From: Oxalobacteraceae bacterium UBA7693 | Lineage (GTDB): Bacteria > Pseudomonadota > Gammaproteobacteria > Burkholderiales > Burkholderiaceae_D | DNA length: 20,968 bases | Direction: 5' to 3' | Assembly: GCA_002482715.1 (NCBI GenBank) | Contig: DLGN01000099.1 | Coordinates: 1 to 20,968, forward strand | Shown: positions 15,287 through 20,968 of the stretch, one piece after another | How positions within the stretch are numbered: the first letter of the stretch is position 1 | Layout: each line of letters begins with the position of its first letter | Translations under genes and position numbers: made by a program | Notes under the pieces: generated by a model | Databases searched by the model: none | Seen by the model: only the letters and a program-made list of their open reading frames with translations | What the model was told of the DNA's origin: nothing

Positions 15287-15829
15287 ATGTCTGAAAAATC
15301 TGTTTTGGGAAATATCTTAGTTGCGATCGCAGCCTTCGCAGGAGGTTGGTTTGCGCATCAGGAATTACGTCCATTTCTGCATCATGCACCGGATAGCGAG
15401 TCGCAAAAAATGGCAACACCAGGGCAGCCGCTGAGTCAATCCAGAGTGATTTTTACTGCGCCTAAAACTGGAAATCATGCCAGCCAAAAAATACGTGTTG
15501 ATCAGCTCTCGATTTTGCAAGAGTTACCTGATTCTGTATTGATGGAGGTTCATTATCACTACAGTGGCAGTGCACCCGCCAGTGAAGTCAAACTTTTTAT
15601 AGGAATGGACTCAGCCTATTTATATCTGGCTAGTGATACCGTGCATGCAGGCGATGGTGTCTTACGTCTTTCGCTTGGCCTGAATGACAGCAAAATGAAA
15701 GAAGAGAAAATTCAACAATTCAAAACGAATCGTATGAGCATTTCATTTGAACATTATCCACCCGGTGCTTATAAGGGCGTGTTGGCAAAGGAATTAATTC
15801 CTTACACCAAGGAATGGTCCTTACCTTGA
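15287..15829 (+). CDS. Membrane-anchored protein of unknown function, first of a pair
   Basis: Not recognised as any known family. The 180-residue product has one N-terminal membrane segment (about residues 7-24, VLGNILVAIAAFAGGWF) and then a soluble domain of about 140 residues outside the membrane. That domain alternates short hydrophobic strands with turns (VLMEVHYHY, VKLFIGMD, AYLYLASD, RMSISFEHY) and looks like a beta sandwich; it has no cysteine. I chose the ATG at 15287 because GGAG stands 10 bases before it; an in-frame TTG at 15257 lacks this. Residues 71-96 closely resemble the same region of the next protein. It is followed after 13 bp by the second gene, so they form an operon. 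Confidence 0.8.
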   Translation: MSEKSVLGNILVAIAAFAGGWFAHQELRPFLHHAPDSESQKMATPGQPLSQSRVIFTAPKTGNHASQKIRVDQLSILQELPDSVLMEVHYHYSGSAPASEVKLFIGMDSAYLYLASDTVHAGDGVLRLSLGLNDSKMKEEKIQQFKTNRMSISFEHYPPGAYKGVLAKELIPYTKEWSLP

Positions 15830-15842
15830 TCGTAAAGGAAAA

Positions 15843-16406
15843 ATGATGCGTGTTTTTTTAGTGTTTCTGGTGTTGTTAGCGGGTGGTGCATACTATTTAT
15901 TTGATCACTGGTTAGCACCCCAATTGCGTGGGCCAGTGCGGGTTGGTGAAGTATTGAAGTCCGTACGTGAAGAAAAATCCGATGCGACTAAGCAATCCTT
16001 CGCGGTGACGCAAGCGAGTATTGTGCAAGAAACGGATAGCCGTGTGGTGATTCGATTTTCATACAAAGGAAAGGATCCGAATTGGCGATTGAATGCCTGT
16101 GGCGATGTTTCAGAAAACAATATGTCTGGATCTTGGGGATGCGAGCCACGCGTACTGATTGATAACGCAGCAAATACTGATGGTACAGGCGTAGTTGAAA
16201 TTGGATTTGTGCTTGCCAATTCTTCTATTCCGAAGGGACGTGAGCGCGAATGCTCGGATACTGCTGGCATTAGCGTCTATGGACAAGATGGTTCGGTGTT
16301 CTATCGCAATGCATATACATTGAAAAAAGTGTGGCACTTGGAGCCTGGAATGTGGTCATGGTACCGTTACCGTCATGAAGGCTGTCCGGTGCGTAGTGCA
16401 AGCTAG
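15843..16406 (+). CDS. Membrane-anchored protein of unknown function, second of a pair
   Basis: Not recognised. The 187-residue product starts with a hydrophobic anchor or signal (VFLVFLVLLAGGAYYLF, residues 4-20), followed by a beta-rich soluble domain. Residues 55-77 (VTQASIVQETDSRVVIRFSY) align with VDQLSILQELPDSVLMEVHY of the preceding protein, and both end with a similar Y-T-K-x-W stretch, so they are probably tandem paralogues. Unlike the first, this copy has four cysteines (near residues 85, 99, 137 and 181), which could form two disulfides outside the cytoplasm. AAAGGAAAA before ATGATG gives the ribosome binding site. A small membrane protein follows after 17 bp. Confidence 0.78.
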   Translation: MMRVFLVFLVLLAGGAYYLFDHWLAPQLRGPVRVGEVLKSVREEKSDATKQSFAVTQASIVQETDSRVVIRFSYKGKDPNWRLNACGDVSENNMSGSWGCEPRVLIDNAANTDGTGVVEIGFVLANSSIPKGRERECSDTAGISVYGQDGSVFYRNAYTLKKVWHLEPGMWSWYRYRHEGCPVRSAS

Positions 16407-16423
16407 AAGGGCGCAGATCCAAT

Positions 16424-16807
16424 GTGATCGCGTTGGTTGTATCGTTATCTAAAAATACCCGAGAAACATTCATTGTGAGTATCCACAACTTTACTAGCAA
16501 CTCAGTGATACACGGCATGCTGATCTTTGTCGTGTTTGCAGCACTGTCTTTTTTGTACCCAGAGACTCAGGCCGGTTTTCTTGCTGCCGTTGTATTAAGT
16601 GCCTTATCGAGTTGGATTCATCCGTGTCCATTGCAATTGGGATTCGGTGCATTGATCGCTTTGATCAAGCTTAGTCTAATTAGCTTCTTTTTGATCGAGG
16701 GGAGCGCTGCGCTGATAGCTTTGCCTTTGGTCTCCCTAGTGTTTGCAACGGCGATGTTTTCTGGGATATTGGCGGCGAGAATATTACGTTTTTTGATAGC
16801 TCGGTAG
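16424..16807 (+). CDS. Small multi-spanning membrane protein, unknown
   Basis: Not recognised. The 127-residue frame has a hydrophilic first 27 residues and then about four hydrophobic segments (near 28-45, 50-66, 72-93 and 95-120), so it is an inner-membrane protein. The start is uncertain. GTG at 16424 is preceded by AGAAGGG but with a long spacing of 13; GTG at 16475 or ATG at 16517 are alternatives, all upstream of or at the first membrane segment. It sits directly after the paralogous pair and is probably cotranscribed. No terminator is visible after it. Confidence 0.65.
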   Translation: MIALVVSLSKNTRETFIVSIHNFTSNSVIHGMLIFVVFAALSFLYPETQAGFLAAVVLSALSSWIHPCPLQLGFGALIALIKLSLISFFLIEGSAALIALPLVSLVFATAMFSGILAARILRFLIAR

Positions 16808-16991
16808 TCGTTAAACGATAGGCGAGTTGTTTTAAATATGTGGGCTAAAACCTCAGTTGCTCGTAGCGATTAGCATCTGTGAGTCAACCAACTCTATCAG
16901 TGCATCGTTGCGTGAGCTGATCCCGCCAGTTTTTAGGTCAACACGTCCAAGTTAAAGCCCTGCACAAATTTAATCTAATATCGAGGCCATC

Positions 16992-17393
16992 ATGCGCGTG
17001 CACTCTTCTATTCCGCTATCCATTCTAAGCTTAGTGATCTTGTGCACAACATCTTCTGCACAGGCCTTGGCGTTTCGTTGTAATTCTTATGTGATCGACG
17101 TTGGAATGCATAAGATGGATGTCATGAACAAATGTGGCAACCCAGCAATGGCAGATCGTAGAATTGAGCGTCGTCGTTTTGGTGCTCATCAACATAACAT
17201 CGCCGGCACGCCGCCAACATTTGTACAAAACACCCAAGTGCACATAAATCGCGGTGCGACTGAATACCAACGTGAAATCGAAATTCAAGTTGAAGAATGG
17301 GTGTACAACTTTGGCCCACAACGATTCATGCAATTACTGATATTTGAAGATGGACGATTAAAGCAAATTCAGGATCTGACTTATGGGAAATGA
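16992..17393 (+). CDS. Exported DUF2845-family protein
   Basis: A 133-residue exported protein of unknown function. The signal peptide ends near residue 25-27 (SSAQALA). The mature part has C30 (FRCNS) and C48 (NKCGNP), which may form a disulfide, then VEEWVYNFGPQRFMQLLIFE (100-119) and DGRLKQI, the pattern of DUF2845, a short beta-rich periplasmic family that resembles BamE-like SmpA/OmlA folds in its MDVMNKCGNPA segment. It stands alone between the unknown trio and kdp. A weak T-rich hairpin (AGCCT/AGGCT then TTTTTT, 17406-17441) may end the transcript. Confidence 0.85.
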   Translation: MRVHSSIPLSILSLVILCTTSSAQALAFRCNSYVIDVGMHKMDVMNKCGNPAMADRRIERRRFGAHQHNIAGTPPTFVQNTQVHINRGATEYQREIEIQVEEWVYNFGPQRFMQLLIFEDGRLKQIQDLTYGK

Positions 17394-17485
17394 AACCCGA
17401 ATCGCAGCCTCTTTGTCAGTTTGTAATTAGTTAGGCTTTTTTACCTACTCTTCGAATTCGTTGTACCGATATTCGCTTGATGATG

Positions 17486-17515
17486 AGAATCGACAGATTC
17501 CATCTCGTCGATTCT
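17486..17515. repeat. 9-bp perfect inverted repeat upstream of kdp
   Basis: AGAATCGAC (17486-17494) and GTCGATTCT (17507-17515) pair perfectly around 12 bases, about 40 bp before the KdpE-type site. Only a loose T/C-rich stretch follows, so it is a poor terminator. Confidence 0.5.
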
Positions 17516-17556
17516 ATTTCTATTCTCTATCAATCCTTCAGCCGCATTACATTCCG

Positions 17557-17586
17557 CAATTTTTACGCTTCGTTTACACCCCGCCC
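17557..17586 (+). promoter_or_regulatory. KdpE operator
   Basis: The segment contains ATTTTTA (17558-17565 region), CTT and then TTTACACCCCGCCC (17573-17586). As I remember the E. coli kdp operator, it has the same blocks, ATTTTTA, CTT and TTTACACCCCGCCC, in the same order and spacing. It sits directly upstream of a promoter for the kdp genes. A phosphorylated KdpE homologue is the expected ligand; kdpD/kdpE are not in the window. Confidence 0.75.
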
Positions 17587-17593
17587 CCGTCTT

Positions 17594-17623
17594 TTAACAA
17601 GATTCTTACGCCATTTTTACTAT
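17594..17623 (+). promoter_or_regulatory. kdp operon promoter
   Basis: TTAACA (17594-17599), an 18-bp spacer and TACTAT (17618-17623) stand 8 bp downstream of the KdpE site, as expected for activation. The transcript would start near 17630, leaving a leader of only about 30 nt before the first small gene. Confidence 0.6.
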
Positions 17624-17658
17624 GCTTCTATCTGCAGAAAATGCTTATGGAGGATGGA

Positions 17659-17784
17659 ATGGATAACTTGATCGATGTTTTGTATATAGGAGGAATCGCA
17701 GGATTCTTTCTGCTGGTGCTGGCCTTAGCAGTGATATGTCACAAACTGGATAGCGCCCATGATAACAAGCTGGAGAGTAAATAA
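17659..17784 (+). CDS. 41-residue membrane protein at the head of the kdp operon
   Basis: I do not recognise a family. MDNLIDVLYIGGIAGFF is followed by LLVLALAVICHKLDS, giving one membrane helix at about residues 9-28 and a short charged C-terminal tail. A strong ribosome binding site GGAGG (17649-17653) lies 5 bases before the ATG; an ATG at 17646 would add four residues. Its TAA overlaps the kdpF ATG by one base (TAATG), so the two are translationally coupled, and it is the first gene after the KdpE-type site. It is similar in size and topology to KdpF and could be a second accessory subunit or stability factor of KdpABC; this is inference from position and topology. Confidence 0.75.
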   Translation: MDNLIDVLYIGGIAGFFLLVLALAVICHKLDSAHDNKLESK

Positions 17785-17873
17785 TGAATAGCTTTTATGT
17801 TATCAGTGGTGTGGTGGCGGCGGCTTTGCTGGTTTACTTGGTGTATGCATTATTGAATGCAGAGGAGCTGTGA
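17784..17873 (+). CDS. kdpF: K+-transporting ATPase subunit F
   Basis: A 29-residue single-helix inner-membrane peptide that stabilises the KdpABC complex. The sequence MNSFYVISGVVAAALLVYLV, then YALLNAEEL, matches the length and pattern of KdpF (one helix, then Tyr-Ala-Leu-x-x-Ala-Glu). Its start overlaps the stop of the preceding small gene, and its stop overlaps the kdpA ATG (TGATG), so the first three frames are coupled. It is easily missed because of its size. Confidence 0.9.
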   Translation: MNSFYVISGVVAAALLVYLVYALLNAEEL

Positions 17874-19693
17874 TGACTAGTCAATCTTTAATCTTAATGC
17901 TGGTGTTCTTTGCGGTATTACTGGCACTAGCTTATCCGCTGGGCAAAATAATTAGCCAAGTAGCGGATGAGAAATCTACGGTGACTGGCTTGCGTTGGTT
18001 GAGTTTCTTAGAACGTGGCTTGTATAAACTGGCGGGTATCAAAAGTGATCAGGAAATGGGCTGGAAAGGCTATGCCGTCGCGCTATTGGTATTTAACGCA
18101 TTCGGTACCTTAATGGTCTATTTGGTACAACGCCTGCAATTCTGGCTCCCTTTGAATCCGCAAGCTTTGGCGAATGTCAGTGCGGATTCTTCGTTTAATA
18201 CCGCAGTAAGTTTCGTCAGTAACACCAACTGGCAAGGCTATGTTGGCGAAGCAACCATGAGTTATCTGACCCAGATGTTGGTGCTCGCTGGGCAAAATTT
18301 CTTCTCTGCAGCGACTGGGATTGCGGTGGTATTTGCCTTGATTCGTGGCTTCTCGCGTCATTCATCCAAATCCATCGGTAACTTTTGGGTGGATATGACG
18401 CGCTCAACCGTGTATCTGCTGTTGCCACTATCGGTGATCTTCGCGACCTTTTTGATCAGCCAAGGCGTGATTCAAAATTTCTCTTCCTACAAAGAAGTGC
18501 AATTGATTGAGCCTGTGACATATAGCGTGCCAGCAACCGGCGCTGATGGGCAAGCTTTGAAAGACGACAAAGGCGCGCCCGTCATGGAAACGCTGACAAC
18601 GAAGACACAAACCTTGGCGATGGGGCCAGTTGCTTCACAAGAAGCGATCAAGTTATTAGGGACCAATGGCGGTGGGTTTTTTAATATGAACTCAGCACAT
18701 CCGTTCGAGAATCCAACTGCCTTGACTAACTTTTTCGAAATGATTGCGATCTTCTTGATTCCTGCCGGTCTGTGTTTTGCCTTTGGTCGCATGGTCGGTG
18801 ATCAACGTCAAGGCATCGCCGTGCTTACCACCATGAGTATCTTATTTGTGGTGATGACTTTAGGTGTTATGGCGGCTGAGCAACAAGCCCACCCCGCTTA
18901 TGCCGCACTGAATATTGACCAAGCGCAGAGTGCCTTACAAGCGGGTGGCAATATGGAAGGTAAAGAAAGTCGCTTTGGCATTAGTGCTTCGACTTTGTTT
19001 GCTGCGGTGACGACAGCCGCTTCGTGCGGTGCTGTGAACTCTATGCATGATTCCTTAATGCCGCTCGGTGGTTTGGTACCCCTGGCTTTCATGCAATTTG
19101 GTGAAGTGGTGTTTGGTGGCGTTGGCTCTGGCCTGTACGGCATGTTGATTTTCGCGATTTTGGCGGTATTTATTGCTGGCTTGATGATAGGTCGTACACC
19201 AGAGTATTTGGGCAAAAAAATTCAGGCTTACGAAATGAAGATGACTTCTATCGTGATCTTGGTAACACCCACTTTGGTATTGGCGGGTACTGCCATCGCT
19301 GTGATGAGCGATGCTGGACGAGCGGGTATTTTGAATCCCGGTGCGCATGGTTTCTCTGAAGTCTTGTACGCCTTTACTTCAGCAGCGAATAACAACGGCA
19401 GCGCCTTCGCTGGTCTGACATCGAACACACCGTTTTACAACATCATGTTAGCAATAGCGATGTGGTTTGGTCGTTTTGCAGTGATCGTTCCAGTGTTAGC
19501 AATCGCTGGTTCTTTGGCAGCGAAAAAACGCCTGGAAGTGAATGCCGGAACGATGCCTACCCATGGTCCTATGTTTATTGCGCTGTTGGCCGGCACTGTG
19601 GTGTTGATTAGTGTGTTGAATTACGTACCCGCTTTGGCTTTGGGGCCTGTGGTCGAACATTTGCAAATGTTTAGCTCAGCAAGTCCACGCTAA
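17873..19693 (+). CDS. kdpA: K+-transporting ATPase subunit A (channel-like subunit)
   Basis: The potassium-selecting membrane subunit of the high-affinity KdpFABC pump, 606 residues. All four filter regions are present: SNTNWQGY (N117-Y123), GTNGGGFFNMNSAHPFENP (from T264), AASCGAVNSMHDS (around C385) and SAANNNGSAF (around N506-S510). It is about 50 residues longer than the E. coli protein; the extra length includes a hydrophilic loop of about 30 residues (QLIEPVTYSVPATG and onwards) before the second filter. The ATG at 17873 follows GAGGAG, while the GTG one codon earlier is less likely. kdpB begins 16 bp after its stop. Confidence 0.97.
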   Translation: MTSQSLILMLVFFAVLLALAYPLGKIISQVADEKSTVTGLRWLSFLERGLYKLAGIKSDQEMGWKGYAVALLVFNAFGTLMVYLVQRLQFWLPLNPQALANVSADSSFNTAVSFVSNTNWQGYVGEATMSYLTQMLVLAGQNFFSAATGIAVVFALIRGFSRHSSKSIGNFWVDMTRSTVYLLLPLSVIFATFLISQGVIQNFSSYKEVQLIEPVTYSVPATGADGQALKDDKGAPVMETLTTKTQTLAMGPVASQEAIKLLGTNGGGFFNMNSAHPFENPTALTNFFEMIAIFLIPAGLCFAFGRMVGDQRQGIAVLTTMSILFVVMTLGVMAAEQQAHPAYAALNIDQAQSALQAGGNMEGKESRFGISASTLFAAVTTAASCGAVNSMHDSLMPLGGLVPLAFMQFGEVVFGGVGSGLYGMLIFAILAVFIAGLMIGRTPEYLGKKIQAYEMKMTSIVILVTPTLVLAGTAIAVMSDAGRAGILNPGAHGFSEVLYAFTSAANNNGSAFAGLTSNTPFYNIMLAIAMWFGRFAVIVPVLAIAGSLAAKKRLEVNAGTMPTHGPMFIALLAGTVVLISVLNYVPALALGPVVEHLQMFSSASPR

Positions 19694-19709
19694 GCCTTAG
19701 GAGAATCTG

Positions 19710-20968
19710 ATGTCTAATACGAATTTACAAAAAACTCTCGCTGGAGCTAAGGCTGAACAAGTCGCCAGTGTGGAAACTGCCAGTATGAAAAATCGTCTGG
19801 CGCTGTTTGATACGAAGTTGCTTAAACCCGCCATCATCGATGCTTTTCGCAAATTGACACCACGCACGCAATTGCGCAGCCCCGTCATGTTTGTGGTGTA
19901 TGTTGGCAGCATCATTACCAGTATGTTGTATGTGCAAGCCTTGCTTGGTAAGGGTGAAGCCGATGCTGGTTTTACTTTGGCGATCTCCATTTGGTTGTGG
20001 TTCACCGTCTTGTTTGCGAACTTCGCCGAAGCACTGGCTGAAGGTCGTAGCAAAGCACAAGCTGCTTCACTGAAGGGCTTAAAGCAATCGACAATCGCCA
20101 AAAAACTGACCACACCAAAACACGGTACCACATGGTTGCCCGCGAACGTGCAAGACTTGCGTAAAGGCGATGTGTTTTTGGTGGAAGCGAATGATGTCAT
20201 TGCAATTGACGGTGAAGTGATAGAAGGCGTCGCAACCGTGGATGAGAGCGCCATCACTGGTGAATCTGCGCCGGTGATTCGTGAATCTGGTGGTGACTTT
20301 TCTTCTGTCACTGGTGGTACTCGCGTGTTATCCGATTGGCTGGTGGTGCGCGTGACTTCTAATCCGGGTGAGGCTTTTATTGATCGCATGATCGCCATGG
20401 TCGAAGGTGCGAAGCGTCAAAAAACCCCGAACGAAGTGGCCTTGACGATCTTGTTAATCGCCTTGACGATTATCTTTTTAGTCGTGACTGTCACGCTGTT
20501 ACCATTTTCTTTGTTTAGCGTGAGCGCAGCGACGGCTTTAGGCTTTAGCTCAGCGCCGGTGTCGATCACGGTCTTGATTGCTTTGCTGGTTTGCTTGATT
20601 CCGACCACCATCGGTGGCCTGTTATCAGCGATTGGCGTGGCAGGTATGAGCCGCATGATGCAAGCGAATGTGATTGCCACTTCGGGTCGTGCAGTAGAAG
20701 CCGCAGGTGACGTCGATGTCTTGTTGCTGGACAAAACTGGCACTATCACTTTGGGCAATCGCCAAGCTTCAGAATTCTTCCCTGCGCCAGGTGTGACGGC
20801 CGTGCAATTGGCCGATGTGGCGCAACTCGCTTCTCTCGCGGATGAAACTCCTGAGGGTCGTAGTATTGTGGTGTTGGCAAAGCAGCGCTTCAATTTGCGT
20901 GAACGCGAAATGGCAAGCTTGCAGGCGCACTTTGTGCAATTCACCGCACAGACACGCATGAGTGGTGT
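19710..20968 (+). CDS. kdpB: K+-transporting ATPase subunit B, partial (C-terminus off the window)
   Basis: The P-type ATPase subunit that hydrolyses ATP to drive K+ uptake through KdpA. The window holds 419 codons, roughly 60% of the expected length. TGES of the actuator domain is at 183-186, the membrane motif CLIPTTIGGLLSAIG of the M4 region follows near residue 300, and the phosphorylated aspartate D341 is in DKTGTIT. The nucleotide-binding domain starts and is cut off. The start at 19710 follows TTAGGAGAATCTG, a strong ribosome binding site. kdpC and probably kdpDE are expected next, outside the window. Confidence 0.97.
   Translation, partial: MSNTNLQKTLAGAKAEQVASVETASMKNRLALFDTKLLKPAIIDAFRKLTPRTQLRSPVMFVVYVGSIITSMLYVQALLGKGEADAGFTLAISIWLWFTVLFANFAEALAEGRSKAQAASLKGLKQSTIAKKLTTPKHGTTWLPANVQDLRKGDVFLVEANDVIAIDGEVIEGVATVDESAITGESAPVIRESGGDFSSVTGGTRVLSDWLVVRVTSNPGEAFIDRMIAMVEGAKRQKTPNEVALTILLIALTIIFLVVTVTLLPFSLFSVSAATALGFSSAPVSITVLIALLVCLIPTTIGGLLSAIGVAGMSRMMQANVIATSGRAVEAAGDVDVLLLDKTGTITLGNRQASEFFPAPGVTAVQLADVAQLASLADETPEGRSIVVLAKQRFNLREREMASLQAHFVQFTAQTRMSG

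Noticed and set aside
17461..17658. N-terminal extension of the small kdp gene (107-residue version)
   Set aside because: It would run through the KdpE-type site and promoter; the ATG at 17659 has the strong ribosome binding site.
19697..20959. Long open frames on the minus strand opposite kdpB
   Set aside because: kdpB reads through the same bases with all P-type ATPase motifs; the antisense frames have no ribosome binding site or family resemblance.

Overview
The window looks like the chromosome of a betaproteobacterium, most likely Burkholderiales and perhaps an Oxalobacteraceae such as Undibacterium. This is inferred from moderate GC, the protein families and the spacing of regulatory sites; no rRNA or tRNA is present to confirm it. 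It is mostly ordinary housekeeping and stress-response DNA with one scarred accessory spot.

Layout. Positions 1-2082 hold the end of tyrosine/phenylalanine catabolism on the minus strand: hmgA followed by the start of fahA. Two tandem imperfect palindromes sit just upstream of hmgA, and a divergent LysR regulator follows (2169-3089). Two exported peptidases, of families S41 and M64, lie on the minus strand from 3241 to 7252, separated by about 600 bp that hold two hairpins. An ibpA-like small heat-shock gene (7398-7889) has its own terminator, a ROSE-like thermometer hairpin over its ribosome binding site and a sigma-32-like promoter. A second, textbook sigma-32 promoter points the other way, towards a secreted alanine-rich protein (8331-8711). 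A secreted GIN-domain protein and alanine dehydrogenase converge on a shared terminator (9691-9730). A GFA/CENP-V-like zinc protein follows.

The scar is at about 12073-12850. It contains the start of an AHSA1/SRPBCC gene, the right-hand part of an IS3-family element with three separate lesions, and an internal scrap of a beta-lactamase-like serine hydrolase fused in frame to the transposase remnant. Next to it is an intact organic-peroxide module on the minus strand: ohr and its two-cysteine MarR repressor ohrR, with a palindromic operator inside the ohr promoter spacer, and a 2-oxoglutarate/Fe(II) oxygenase upstream.

The right side carries a three-gene unit of unrecognised membrane-anchored proteins (15287-16807), whose first two members look like tandem paralogues, then a DUF2845 exported protein. 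The kdp potassium-uptake operon follows: a KdpE-type operator, a promoter, an unrecognised 41-residue membrane protein, kdpF, kdpA and most of kdpB, which runs off the window. The first four reading frames are packed tightly, with one-base start/stop overlaps at two junctions.

I do not see a clearly new defence or mobile system. The best leads are the extra small protein of the kdp operon, the orphan sigma-32 promoter with its alanine-rich gene, the paralogous membrane-anchored pair, and the terminator-like hairpin in the ald leader.
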